DNA of 64,000 nucleotides from Candidatus Phytoplasma oryzae (GCA_027945135.1 CP116038.1:248001-312000); one strand, 5' to 3'. Counted from the stretch's first letter, positions 7,567-17,333 are shown. A program made the numbers and translations. The notes: generated by a model not told the origin, from the letters alone.

Positions 7567-8982
7567 TTATTTATTTTCTTCTTTATTATTTTGTAAATAT
7601 TTTTTTATTTCTTCTTTCCAGTTAAAATATTCTTCTTCTCTTTTTCTTTTTCTTTCTTCTAAATCTTCTTTATTATATTGACCGTGAGTTTTTTTTGTAA
7701 TCATTACTTCTTCTAGATCAGATGGCAACATCACTTCATGTTCTTTATTTTTAAAATTATACTTAATAGTTTTTTTATATGCTGAATCGATAATATCTTT
7801 TAAAATTCTGTTAGAATATTTGGAAAATTCATTATTTTGATTTTTACAATCATTTGCAATATTTTTTAAGAAAATAAAAGTATGAAAACTAATCGCATAA
7901 GGAACAATAATATGTTTTAAAAAACCTTCTATTTCTTCGTTTTTTAAGAAACCCACAAAAATTTGTTGACTAAAACGATTTAAAAGAGCTGCATCTACCT
8001 GATGTAAAAAATTAGTAGCTCCCATTACAATAATTTTTTTATTACTTTTTTGATGTCCATCTAATTTTATAAGTAAATTATTAATAATATTAACGGAAGA
8101 TTTATTATCACTTAAACTAGATCTATTAACAAAACCATTTATTTCATCTATAAATATAATACTTTTTTCATGAGATTCAGCTTCTTTCCATATTTTGTTT
8201 AAAACTTCTTCTCCTTCACCTACAAATTTACGATTAAATATAGAAGGATCTAATTCAATAAAATGAACTCCAGCTTCATTACAAAAAGCTTTAATTATAA
8301 AAGTTTTTCCTGTTCCTGGTGGGCCCCAGAGCAAATATCCTTTAGGTTGCACTTTATGAGCATTAACCATAGTATTTTTATCTTGAAAAAAATAAATTAA
8401 ATCTTCTAATTCTTCTTTTACATTAGTTAAACCATAGATATCTTTAAACAAAATTTTTTTTTCATTTTTAACTTCTTCTTTATCAATTTTATTTTGTTTT
8501 AATGAATTAATTATATTTTTTAATATAGAAGTTTGTTCTTGAAAATAATCTATTTGTTTATCTACAAAAATTAAAAATTGATTCAAATCTTCTTTTTGTA
8601 TTGTAATTCCATCTATTTGAGGATATTTTTGTGATTTTTCTAAATATTTAACAAATTTTTTATTATCATTATTATATTGAATAGCTTTTTCTAGTTGATT
8701 TATATTATATTCCGTTTCTTGTATAAGAAGAAAAGGGGTTTTTTCATTATTTTTTTCTATTTTTTCTATTTTATCTGTTTTATTTGTTTTATCTATTTTA
8801 TCTATTTTATCTATTTGTTGAATGGATGATGAATTTTCCAATACTTTATAATTAGTATTTTCGGGATTGGTTTTAGATAGATAATAAAATAAGTAAATAA
8901 AACTAATAGAACTCAATAACATAAAAATATTAAAAAAATTATTTTTTTTAATATTAGAATTATTATTAAATGAATTATTCAT
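7567..8982 (-). CDS. Membrane-anchored AAA+ ATPase without protease domain
   Basis: 471 residues: hydrophobic anchor at about 15-37, a lysine-rich low-complexity stretch (about 57-75, coded by a 9-bp microrepeat), a coiled-coil-like linker, then an AAA+ domain with Walker A GPPGTGKT (about 219-226), pore-loop FVG, Walker B SIIFIDE (about 275-281) and the ATN sensor with an Arg in NRF. The closest family I recognise is the FtsH AAA module, but the zinc protease part (HEXXH) is absent. Phytoplasmas are known to carry several such AAA+ ATPase-like genes besides true FtsH (described for 'Ca. P. mali', where FtsH/AAA variation was linked to strain virulence). Substrate unknown. The same domain order, much enlarged, is found at 48,919-57,780. 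Confidence 0.85.
   Translation of the reverse strand: MNNSFNNNSNIKKNNFFNIFMLLSSISFIYLFYYLSKTNPENTNYKVLENSSSIQQIDKIDKIDKTNKTDKIEKIEKNNEKTPFLLIQETEYNINQLEKAIQYNNDNKKFVKYLEKSQKYPQIDGITIQKEDLNQFLIFVDKQIDYFQEQTSILKNIINSLKQNKIDKEEVKNEKKILFKDIYGLTNVKEELEDLIYFFQDKNTMVNAHKVQPKGYLLWGPPGTGKTFIIKAFCNEAGVHFIELDPSIFNRKFVGEGEEVLNKIWKEAESHEKSIIFIDEINGFVNRSSLSDNKSSVNIINNLLIKLDGHQKSNKKIIVMGATNFLHQVDAALLNRFSQQIFVGFLKNEEIEGFLKHIIVPYAISFHTFIFLKNIANDCKNQNNEFSKYSNRILKDIIDSAYKKTIKYNFKNKEHEVMLPSDLEEVMITKKTHGQYNKEDLEERKRKREEEYFNWKEEIKKYLQNNKEENK
8768..8812. repeat. 9-bp microrepeat inside the AAA+ gene
   Basis: Five consecutive 9-bp units of the type ATTTTATCT / GTTTTATTT. On the coding (minus) strand they encode a repeating K-I-D / K-T-D / K-T-N tripeptide in the linker after the membrane anchor. 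Being a multiple of three, copy-number change would keep the frame. Confidence 0.75.
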
Positions 8983-9153
8983 AATGAAATTAACCTCATT
9001 TTAATTTAATTTAAAATATTTTTAATGATAATTTATAATAATGTATATTATAGTGGAAAATATTAAATTTTGTTTATCAAAAAAAATTCATCATAATTTA
9101 TAAATATTTTTTATGAAAAATAGTTAATTGATAATTTATTATTTTAAATATAT

Positions 9154-11907
9154 TTATTCAAATTTTTTTATTTTTTTTATTTTAATAAAAAATTTAAATA
9201 TTTCTATAATAATTAAAGGCATCATAGATAATAGTATGATAAAAATTATATCTATTAAATTTAAATTTGATAATTGAAAATATTTTTTTAAAAATGGAAT
9301 AAAAAAAATAGAAAATTGTAAAAAAACACTAATGACGAAAAATAAATTTAAAAAAATATTTTGTTTTTTTAAACTAAAAATAGAATTTTGAATATTTCTG
9401 AAATTAAATACATGAAATAATTGTGATAGAGATAAAACCATAAAAGCAAAAGTTTGAGCATTTTGAATATTATTATATTTTTTATAACCAATTATAGAAG
9501 ATAAAAAAGTTAAAAATCCGATTAATATGCCTTCTAAAATAATTATGAATATTAATTTTTTATTTAATAAAGATTTTTTTATTTTTCGTGGTTTTTGTTT
9601 CATTAAATCCATTTCTTTAGGTTCGAATCCTAAGGGTATAGCGACTAAAGAATCTGTAACTAGATTAATCCATAATATTTGTAAAGAATTTATTATTGAA
9701 AAATCAAAAGTAAAAAACAAATGATTTAAACAAGTATTTAATAAGATAACAAAAATTTCTCCTATATTACAACTAAGTAAAAAAAGTATGCTTTTTTTAA
9801 TATTATTAAAAATATTACGTCCTTCCCTAATAGCTTTTTGTAAAGTTATAAAATTATCATCTAATAAAATAATATCTGCAGCTTGTTTAGTTATTTCAGT
9901 TCCTGTTATTCCCATAGCAATACCAACATTAGCCATTTTAATGCTAGGCGCATCATTAACTCCATCTCCAATCATAGCTACTATATATCCCATTTTTTGA
10001 TAAGTTTGAATAATTCTAAATTTATGTTCTGGATTAACTCTTGCATAAACTTTAATATTTGGTATTTTTTTTATTAATTCTTCTTCTTTTAGATTGTCTA
10101 ATTCAGAACCTAAAATTAATAAATCTTTTTTACATTTCAAAATACCTGTTTTAATAGCTACATTTTGAGCTGTATTTAAATGATCTCCAGTAATCATTAC
10201 AGGAGTAATAAAAGCTTTTTGACAATTTATAATAGTATTTGCAATTTCTTTTCTAATAGGATCTTTGATAGCGACTGAACCTAAAAAAATAATATTGTTT
10301 TTAATTAGTTTTAATATTTCAATTATAGATATATTTTCTTTTAAATCTAAAGATAAATTTTTTAATTTAGCATAAGAAATAGTTAAAACTTTGAAACCTT
10401 TTTGAGACATAAAGTTTAAATCATTTTCTATTTCATTTTGGTTAAATTTATTTTTTAAAAAAATATTATTTTTATTTTCAATATATTTGGATAATTTTAA
10501 TAAAATTTCACAAGCTCCTTTAATTGTAAATAAAAATTCATCTTTTTGTTTATAAATGTTTATTGTACATTTATATTGATTATTAAAAGGTATTTCTTTT
10601 ATTTTATTATTTTCTTTTTTAATTAAATCTATGTTTAAATCATATAAATTAGCTAATTCGATAAAAGATTTATCAATAGGATCTATTTTTTTATGTTTTT
10701 TTTTATTTTTGATATAAAAAAAATCATTTTCACATAATATACCATAATATATTAATTTTATTAAATATTGATTTTCTTTTTGTTTTGAAATAAGATTTTT
10801 TTTTACTTCAAATTTTTCTTTATATAAGTATATTTTTTGAATTTGCATTTTATTTTTAGTTAAAGTACCAGTTTTGTCTGTACAAATGATATTAATGGCC
10901 CCTAATGTTTCTAAAGCTTTTAAATTTTTGATAATAGCTTTTTTTTTAGCTATTTTTTTAATACTTAAAGTTAATATAATAGTTATAATAGCCAATAAAC
11001 CTTCAGGAATAACTGCTACTGCTAAAATAATAGAAGATAAAATCATTTTTTTTAATAAAAAAATATCTATTTTTTTTTGAAACAAATTAAATTTAATCAA
11101 ATTCAAACTAAAATTAATAATTATTAAAAATAAAATCATCAAACCTATTATTTTAGTTAAATCATTTATGTTTTTTTCTAATGGTGTTTTGATTTTTTTA
11201 GTTTTTAAAATCATTTGAGTTATTTTGCCTATTTCTGTATATGAACCTGTTTTAATCACGACTGCTTTAGCATAACCACTCACAACATTAGTATCCATAA
11301 ATACTGCATTTTGTAACTTTAGTAAATTTTTATCAAAAATTTTATTTAAGTTATGATTTTTTTCTATTGGTAAGTTTTCTCCTGTTAAAATAGATTCATC
11401 AATTCTGAAATTATTGCTTTCTATTATTCTTGAATCAGCTGGTACAATATCTCCTTGTTCTAAAAAAATAATATCTCCTGGAACTATTTCTTCTCTTAAT
11501 ATTAATTTTAATTTATTATTTCTTAACACTTTAGCATAAAGTTGAGTGTTTTTTTTTATAATTTTTATAGCATTTTCTTTTTGTTTTTCATAAAAACAAC
11601 CTAAAAAAGAGTTTCCGAAAACAATAGTAAAAATTAAAATACTTTCAAATATTTCTTTTTTTTCTTGATTAGATATGCCAATATATAAAGTAAAAAAAGA
11701 AGATATTAATAATATATATACAAAAAAATCATTAAATTGTTTTAAAAAAAGTTTAAATAAAGAAATTTTTTTAACTTTTTTAATTTTATTTAGTCCATAT
11801 TTTAAAATATTTTTTTTTACTTGTTCTGAATTTAAACCTTTTTTAATATTAGTTTTTATTTTTTTTTCTAAAACGTCAATATTTATTTGATAAATTAAAA
11901 ATTCCAT
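9154..11907 (-). CDS. Ca2+-type P-type ATPase (P2A)
   Basis: A 917-residue cation pump. In order: N-terminal cation-ATPase domain, actuator loop with LTGEN, TM4 with the IPEGL motif (P2A pumps), phosphorylation site DKTGTLT (Asp about 343), nucleotide-binding domain with KGA, hinge GDGVNDAPSIK and TM5-TM6 with the ion-binding NLVTD sequence. The IPEGL plus NLVTD combination favours Ca2+ (SERCA/PacL-like) over Na+/K+, though P2 specificity is not certain from sequence. It would pump cations out of the cell. A second pump of a different class (Mg2+) is at 60,297-62,954. Single gene, about 140 bp from its neighbour, start ATG 11907. Confidence 0.9.
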   Translation of the reverse strand: MEFLIYQINIDVLEKKIKTNIKKGLNSEQVKKNILKYGLNKIKKVKKISLFKLFLKQFNDFFVYILLISSFFTLYIGISNQEKKEIFESILIFTIVFGNSFLGCFYEKQKENAIKIIKKNTQLYAKVLRNNKLKLILREEIVPGDIIFLEQGDIVPADSRIIESNNFRIDESILTGENLPIEKNHNLNKIFDKNLLKLQNAVFMDTNVVSGYAKAVVIKTGSYTEIGKITQMILKTKKIKTPLEKNINDLTKIIGLMILFLIIINFSLNLIKFNLFQKKIDIFLLKKMILSSIILAVAVIPEGLLAIITIILTLSIKKIAKKKAIIKNLKALETLGAINIICTDKTGTLTKNKMQIQKIYLYKEKFEVKKNLISKQKENQYLIKLIYYGILCENDFFYIKNKKKHKKIDPIDKSFIELANLYDLNIDLIKKENNKIKEIPFNNQYKCTINIYKQKDEFLFTIKGACEILLKLSKYIENKNNIFLKNKFNQNEIENDLNFMSQKGFKVLTISYAKLKNLSLDLKENISIIEILKLIKNNIIFLGSVAIKDPIRKEIANTIINCQKAFITPVMITGDHLNTAQNVAIKTGILKCKKDLLILGSELDNLKEEELIKKIPNIKVYARVNPEHKFRIIQTYQKMGYIVAMIGDGVNDAPSIKMANVGIAMGITGTEITKQAADIILLDDNFITLQKAIREGRNIFNNIKKSILFLLSCNIGEIFVILLNTCLNHLFFTFDFSIINSLQILWINLVTDSLVAIPLGFEPKEMDLMKQKPRKIKKSLLNKKLIFIIILEGILIGFLTFLSSIIGYKKYNNIQNAQTFAFMVLSLSQLFHVFNFRNIQNSIFSLKKQNIFLNLFFVISVFLQFSIFFIPFLKKYFQLSNLNLIDIIFIILLSMMPLIIIEIFKFFIKIKKIKKFE

Positions 11908-11987
11908 AATTTTAAAACTTTTTTAAACTTTCTAAATATTTTAAAAATAATATATTTTTTTAAAATATAAAAATAAATAAAATTAAA

Positions 11988-12028
11988 AAAAAAGAAGTTA
12001 TTTTTTTATTAAATTAAACTTCTTTTTT
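11988..12028 (-). terminator. Terminator downstream of the CorC-type gene
   Basis: Perfect 12-bp stem AAAAAAGAAGTT (11988-11999) with AACTTCTTTTTT (12017-12028), 17-nt loop, reading on the minus strand into T residues. It follows the end of the gene at 12048. Confidence 0.6.
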
Positions 12029-12047
12029 CGAATAATAAAATTTTATT

Positions 12048-13418
12048 CTATTTTTTTAAAGGTAAAATATTATTATTACTATTTAATTTAGTAATTTTCA
12101 CTTTAGTGATAACAAGTCCATTATGTGTTAAACCATCAAATTTCCAATTTTTATAGATTATTCTAATTTTTTCGTTCATTTCTGGTATTCTTTTCAATTG
12201 TCCTAACATAAAACCACTTAAAGTATCATAATCGTCTACAGGCAAATTAGCATTTAATTTTTTTTCAATTTCATATAGATGTGCTGTACCTTTTGCTATA
12301 TATTCTGTTTCTGATATTTGAGAAATATCTAAATTATTTTTATTATCATATTCATCTTTTATATCACCTAAAATTTCTTCAATAACATCTTCAATAGTCA
12401 CAATACCAGCAGTTCCGCCGTATTCATCAATAACAATAGCAATATGAATTTGTTTTAATTGCATCTCTTTGAATAATTCGCTTATATTTTTAAATTCCAT
12501 TACATAATAAGCTTTTCTTATTAATTCTTTTATGTTAAATTCTTTATCTAAATTAATATTATTATTTAAAATATTTGTTTGATTATTGTTATTTTTTTTT
12601 AGAGATACTTTTTGATTTTTTTCATTTTCATTAATTTTTTTTAATAAACTTTTAAATATGTCTTTTACGTGAACAATACCAATAATTTTATCTATATTTT
12701 CTTCATAAACAGGAAATCTAGTATATTTTTCTTTAGAAATAAAATTAATTAATTGTTGTTGTGTTATATCAGATTTAATAGCAATAATTTCTTTTCTATG
12801 ACGCATAATTTCAGAAACAACAGTTCCATCGAAATCAAAAATATTTTGTATCATGTTATTTTCTATTCTATTAATTATACCTTTATGATATGAAGAATTT
12901 AGCAAAAATCTTAATTCTTCTTCTGCAAAAACATCATTTTTTTTATTTTGATCAACGCCTAATAAAAATAAAAAAATATTACTAATTTTATTTAATAAAA
13001 AAACAATTGGTTTAATTAAAAAACTTATCAAATAAAATAAATCCCAAAATAAATAAACAGTTTTTAAAGGCGAAATTAAAGAAATTCTTTTAGGCAAAAT
13101 TTCTCCAAAAATGATTGACACGAAAAGAACAATTAATTGAATTGAGTATTGTTGCCATAATTGTAACAAAGATATATTATCTTTTAAAATTGAACCTTGA
13201 AAAAAAGTAATAATATGAATCACTATTTGAATTACAGATAAAAAAACAGTTGGTTTTTCCTTAACTTTTTTTATTTTTGAAGCTTTAACTATACCTTTTT
13301 TAATTTCTAAATTAATTCTATTTTCACTTAAAGATATTAAAGCTATTTCTATAGAAGCAAAAAAAGCATTTAATAATATTAAAAAAAAGATAATAGATAT
13401 AATGACGACTGGATTCAC
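12048..13418 (-). CDS. CorC/CNNM-family membrane protein (DUF21, CBS pair, CorC domain)
   Basis: Domain order: DUF21 transmembrane domain (about 1-185; opens with ...NAFFASIEIALISLSENRI), two CBS domains (about 200-350, containing TRFPVYEEN and DEYGGTAGIVTIEDV, the family hallmark) and a C-terminal CorC_HlyC domain (about 370-445). Homologues export Mg2+ (CNNM, MpfA) or are annotated as haemolysins because of one historical case; a Mg2+/ion-efflux role is the better inference. A 50-residue Asn/Lys-rich insert splits the CBS pair (around 265-300). It lies 140 bp upstream of the Ca2+-type pump on the same strand. Confidence 0.88.
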   Translation of the reverse strand: MNPVVIISIIFFLILLNAFFASIEIALISLSENRINLEIKKGIVKASKIKKVKEKPTVFLSVIQIVIHIITFFQGSILKDNISLLQLWQQYSIQLIVLFVSIIFGEILPKRISLISPLKTVYLFWDLFYLISFLIKPIVFLLNKISNIFLFLLGVDQNKKNDVFAEEELRFLLNSSYHKGIINRIENNMIQNIFDFDGTVVSEIMRHRKEIIAIKSDITQQQLINFISKEKYTRFPVYEENIDKIIGIVHVKDIFKSLLKKINENEKNQKVSLKKNNNNQTNILNNNINLDKEFNIKELIRKAYYVMEFKNISELFKEMQLKQIHIAIVIDEYGGTAGIVTIEDVIEEILGDIKDEYDNKNNLDISQISETEYIAKGTAHLYEIEKKLNANLPVDDYDTLSGFMLGQLKRIPEMNEKIRIIYKNWKFDGLTHNGLVITKVKITKLNSNNNILPLKK

Positions 13419-13698
13419 TTTTTATATAACCTCTTTTTTATAAAAAAATAAAAAAAATGATAAATATTATTATTATTATTGTTTTGATTAAATATATTTA
13501 TATAAGAATCAATTATATTTTATAGAATTTATTATTTCTTTATTTGAAATTTTAAAAATAATTATTTTATCTTAATAAATAACAAAATAACTAAAATTTT
13601 TAGATAAAATCTGTTTTTATATAAAATATATACTAGAATAATTCTATCATATAATAAAAAAAAAGTCAAAATTATTTGAATTTGTGGTATTAATACTA

Positions 13699-15129
13699 TT
13701 AATATGCTCTAGCAAATAAAATAGTTTGGTTAGCTTTTTTTTTAGTTACAGAACATATTTTATTAATTATTTTTTCAGAAACAATAACTCTAGCAGTCGC
13801 TCCTGTTTCTTTTTTTATTATTTTTTCTGCTTCATTTTTATGAACACTCATTTTAATATAACCTTTTTTTTCTTGAAGTATTTTTTTGAATTCTTCATAA
13901 TTTTGAGCTTCATATATTTTACTTTTTAAATTATTTAAAGCTTTTTTAAACATTTGATCATTAATTTTTATTAATAATTTTTTGATATTTTTCAATATTT
14001 CTTTATTATCAGGAATAATTATTTTTTCAAAATTATGTCTTATAAAGATAGTTAATTCTTTTTTGTTTAAATCTTTTAAACCTATTTCTATTCTGATAGG
14101 CACTCCTTTTAATTCATAATAACTAAATTTCCAACCAATATTTTTCTTTTTTTCATCTAAATATGTTCTATATTTTTTTTTTAATTTTGTATATATTTTT
14201 TTGGATTGTTCTAAAATATTTTTATTTTTCAAATCTAAAGGAATAATTACTATTTGAATTGGAGCTACAAAAGGAGGCATTACTAATCCTTCATCATCGC
14301 CATGAATCATAATTAAAGCACCTATGATTCTTGTAGAAATTCCCCATGAAGTTTGTTGGACAAATCTTTTTTTCAATTGATTATCTTGAAATTGAATTTG
14401 AAATGTTTTGGAAAATTTAGTTCCTAAAAAATGAGAAGTAGCAGCTTGTAAAGATTGTCCATCATACATTAATGCTTCAAGAGAAAAAGTTATTTCAGCT
14501 CCTTTAAATTTTTCTGATTGAGTTTTTTTTCCATAAATAAAAGGCATAGCTAATATTTTTTTTCCCATTTTTTTGTATAAATTAATTATATATTTATTTT
14601 CTTTTAAAGCTTCTTTTTTAGATAAATGAATTGTATGACCTTCTTGCCATAAAAATTCTTTACTTCTTAAAAAAGGTCTATTGGTTTTTTCCCATCTTAC
14701 AACATTGCACCATTGAAAAAATAATTTAGGTAAATCTCTGTAAGATCTAATTTTTTTTGAATAATATTGAGAAAATAATACTTCAGAAGTAGGTCTTAAA
14801 ATTAATTTTTCTTTTATTTTACTTTGTCCTATTTCGTTAATAACTAATGATTCAGGAGTAAAACCTTCTATATGTTCTTTTTCTTTTTTAAATAAATTTT
14901 CAGGAAAAAATAAAGGAAAATAAACATTTTGATGATTACTTTTTTTTAAATTTTTATTTAAAAAAAGCTGAATATTTTCCCATATAGCATAACCATAAGG
15001 CAAATAAATAAAAAAACCTTTTATATCGGAATATTCAATTAATTCTGATTTAAGACAAATATCTGTATACCATTTACTAAAGTTAAAATCACGAGGTTTT
15101 ATTTCTTTAACTAATTTTGGACGATTCAT
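13699..15129 (-). CDS. proS: Prolyl-tRNA synthetase, archaeal/eukaryotic-like type
   Basis: Charges tRNA-Pro with proline. The protein (476 residues) is of the short ProS type found in Mollicutes, archaea and eukaryotes, not the E. coli type with an editing insert. Evidence: N-terminal FSKWYTDICLKSELIEYSD, class II motif 2 (VVRWEKTNRPFLRSKEFLWQ), the TSWGISTR segment, an anticodon-binding domain (about 280-380) and the characteristic terminal Tyr in LFARAY. In many homologues the C-terminal domain binds zinc through four cysteines; here only one Cys remains (INKICSV), so the zinc site is lost. It starts 20 bp after metK on the same strand and may be cotranscribed. Confidence 0.94.
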   Translation of the reverse strand: MNRPKLVKEIKPRDFNFSKWYTDICLKSELIEYSDIKGFFIYLPYGYAIWENIQLFLNKNLKKSNHQNVYFPLFFPENLFKKEKEHIEGFTPESLVINEIGQSKIKEKLILRPTSEVLFSQYYSKKIRSYRDLPKLFFQWCNVVRWEKTNRPFLRSKEFLWQEGHTIHLSKKEALKENKYIINLYKKMGKKILAMPFIYGKKTQSEKFKGAEITFSLEALMYDGQSLQAATSHFLGTKFSKTFQIQFQDNQLKKRFVQQTSWGISTRIIGALIMIHGDDEGLVMPPFVAPIQIVIIPLDLKNKNILEQSKKIYTKLKKKYRTYLDEKKKNIGWKFSYYELKGVPIRIEIGLKDLNKKELTIFIRHNFEKIIIPDNKEILKNIKKLLIKINDQMFKKALNNLKSKIYEAQNYEEFKKILQEKKGYIKMSVHKNEAEKIIKKETGATARVIVSEKIINKICSVTKKKANQTILFARAY

Positions 15130-15149
15130 ATATTAAATCCTTTTTTAAA

Positions 15150-16319
15150 TTATATTTTTATATTTTTGTTTTTTTCAAATAGTAATTTAGAAAAAATATC
15201 TTTTTGATCTGTTTTTTCCCAAGAAAATAAATTATCTTCTCTTCCGAAATGGCCTTCTCTAGAGGTAACAGCAAAAATAGGTTTATTTAAATTTAATTTT
15301 TTAATAATACCTTGAGGACTCAAATCAAAATAATTTTTAATAGTTTTTCTTATTATAGATTCTTCTATTTTACTAGTTTTAAAAGTGTTTACATATAAAC
15401 TTACTGGTTTTTTAATTCCTATTGCATAAGCTATTTGAATTTCGCATTTATCACAGATACCGGAAGCAACAATATTTTTAGCTAAATATCTTGCCATATA
15501 TGCTCCGCTTCTATCTACTTTTGTAGGATCTTTACCACTAAAACATCCTCCTCCGTGACGAATTTCACTTCCGTAAGAATCTTGAATAATTTTTCTACCA
15601 GTTAATCCAGTATCTATAGCAGGCCCTCCTAAAGTAAAACTTCCAGAAGGATTAATATAAAATTTAGTTTTTGAATTAATAAGAAATGGTTTGGAAATTT
15701 TTTTAATAACTTTTTCGATAATTTCTTGTTTTAAATATTCTTGTTTTATATTTTTATCGTGTTGACAAGAAATAATTATATTATCTATATAAAGAGGTTT
15801 ATTATTATCATCATAAACTAAAGTTATCTGTGTTTTTCCATCAGGTTTTAAAAAAGATATTTCTTTTTTTTCTCTTACTTCAGTTAATTTATTAGATAAT
15901 TCTTTCGCTAAGTAAAAATTTAAAGGCAAAAAAAGAGATGTTTCCTTTGTAGCGAAACCAAACATTGTTCCTTGATCTCCGGCTCCTTTATTATCAACAG
16001 CTTTACTAATTTCATTAGATTGTTTTTGAATAAAGTTCATAATTATTATATTATCAAAATAAAAATTATCTTCTTTTTTTATGTATCCTATTTCTTTAAT
16101 TGTTTTTTTAACTAAATTTTCAATTTCTAAATTATTTAATTTATATTTAGTATTTATTTCTCCTAAAAGAATTACTTTATTTTTTGATACTACTGTTTCT
16201 ATTGCTATTTTAGCTTTATTATCTTTAGATAAATAAGCATCTAACAAAACATCTGAAATTTGATCTGCTATTTTATCAGGATGTCCTTTTGTAACAGTTT
16301 CGGCACTAAATTTTTTCAC
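15150..16319 (-). CDS. metK: S-adenosylmethionine synthetase
   Basis: Makes S-adenosylmethionine from methionine and ATP. All signatures are present: KGHPDKIADQ near the start, the GAGDQGTMFGFA hexapeptide region (about 112-123) and GGGCFSGKDPTKVDRSGAY (about 257-275) with the P-loop-like GGG and the catalytic Lys/Asp. Length 389 is normal and no frame damage is visible; some phytoplasma genomes are reported to have lost or broken this gene, so an intact copy is informative. I see no SAM riboswitch in the 310 bp upstream. proS follows after 20 bp. Confidence 0.95.
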   Translation of the reverse strand: MKKFSAETVTKGHPDKIADQISDVLLDAYLSKDNKAKIAIETVVSKNKVILLGEINTKYKLNNLEIENLVKKTIKEIGYIKKEDNFYFDNIIIMNFIQKQSNEISKAVDNKGAGDQGTMFGFATKETSLFLPLNFYLAKELSNKLTEVREKKEISFLKPDGKTQITLVYDDNNKPLYIDNIIISCQHDKNIKQEYLKQEIIEKVIKKISKPFLINSKTKFYINPSGSFTLGGPAIDTGLTGRKIIQDSYGSEIRHGGGCFSGKDPTKVDRSGAYMARYLAKNIVASGICDKCEIQIAYAIGIKKPVSLYVNTFKTSKIEESIIRKTIKNYFDLSPQGIIKKLNLNKPIFAVTSREGHFGREDNLFSWEKTDQKDIFSKLLFEKNKNIKI

Positions 16320-16443
16320 CTTTTAATAAAAACTCCTTTGTTAAACGTTGAATATTATTATTATAGAATATTATTGTTATATATTTGTGTAAATAAATAT
16401 AAAATAAACAAATATAAAAAAACAAAATAAATAAAATTAAAAA

Positions 16444-16467
16444 AAAAGACTCTAAAAAAAGCCTTTT
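16444..16467 (-). terminator. Terminator downstream of the cold-shock gene
   Basis: On the minus strand AAAAGGCT pairs with AGTCTTTT (8 bp, one G-U) around an 8-nt loop and is followed by a T-run (A-run 16439-16443 on plus). It sits 160 nt after the gene that ends at 16630; the rest of 16320-16629 is plain AT-rich sequence. Confidence 0.55.
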
Positions 16468-16629
16468 CCAATTTTATTAATATGATTTATTTTTATTAAT
16501 ATATTAATATGATTTATTTTTTATATTTTATTAATTAAATTTAATTAATTTTATTTTTTTATTATTTATTTTATCTATTTTTTATTTTTTTATTATTAAT
16601 TTTAATTAAATTTTTTTAATTAAATATTT

Positions 16630-17085
16630 TTAAATATTTTTTTCTTCTTCTGATAATGTAATAATATCCATTGCTTGTAGTCTTTTTTCGTTTTCAATAG
16701 TTTTAGCATAACGAATAACAAATTCTACCGTATCATCTTTTTGTAATTTTTTAGTAGCACGATGTCTTTGTTCATTTTCATTATTATAAGAAGAACTTCT
16801 TTGATAAGAATTTGTATCTTCTTGTTCTAAAGATGCATTTCCTACTAATATAGAAGTATGGTGACAAAAAATATCTTTTGAATTTGAATTAGAATTCATA
16901 TCAAATTGTGAATTTTTTTCCCATTCGTCTATTGCGTCTTTTTCGCTATCTTTATGTTCAACATTTTCTAATATTATATTTTTATCACTGCTTATTTTTT
17001 GTACTGATGTTATAAAACCATAATTTTTTGTAGTATCAAACCACTTAACAATACCACGAAACTTAGTTAAATTAGATTTAGTCAT
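16630..17085 (-). CDS. Cold-shock-domain protein with two large insertions
   Basis: 151 residues instead of the usual 65-70. The cold-shock domain is recognisable in three pieces: GIVKWFDTTKNYGFI (residues 11-25, strand 1 and RNP1), DIFCHHTSIL (71-80, RNP2) and LQKDDTVEFVI...KRLQAMDI (114-141, strands 4-5). A 45-residue polar insert (26-70) separates RNP1 from RNP2 and a second of about 30 residues (81-112; Ser/Asn/Glu/Arg-rich) follows RNP2. In ordinary Csp proteins these loops are under 15 residues. The RNA-binding aromatic residues are mostly kept (W15, F16, Y22, F24, F73, H75), so nucleic-acid binding is likely. Divergently transcribed from pyk across 250 bp. Confidence 0.8.
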   Translation of the reverse strand: MTKSNLTKFRGIVKWFDTTKNYGFITSVQKISSDKNIILENVEHKDSEKDAIDEWEKNSQFDMNSNSNSKDIFCHHTSILVGNASLEQEDTNSYQRSSSYNNENEQRHRATKKLQKDDTVEFVIRYAKTIENEKRLQAMDIITLSEEEKNI

Positions 17086-17333
17086 TAATTTTTAAAAACT
17101 CCTTTTTTTGTAATTAGTTTAGAATAACCTTTTTCATTATATAACATTTTTTTATAAAATCAACAACATTATAATTTAAATTATAATTTAAAAATTTATA
17201 AAAAAATTATAATTATTTTTTCTATTTTATATTTTTCTATATTTTATTTTTATATTTTATTAGCTATGTTAAATTATTTTTGTTATATTTAGTAAGTAGA
17301 TAAATTTTGAAAGGGGTTTTATTATAAAAATTT

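Noticed and set aside
15150-16630. SAM riboswitch upstream of metK
   Set aside because: The 310-bp leader lacks any SAM-I/II/III core; only simple AT sequence and the cold-shock gene terminator are there.
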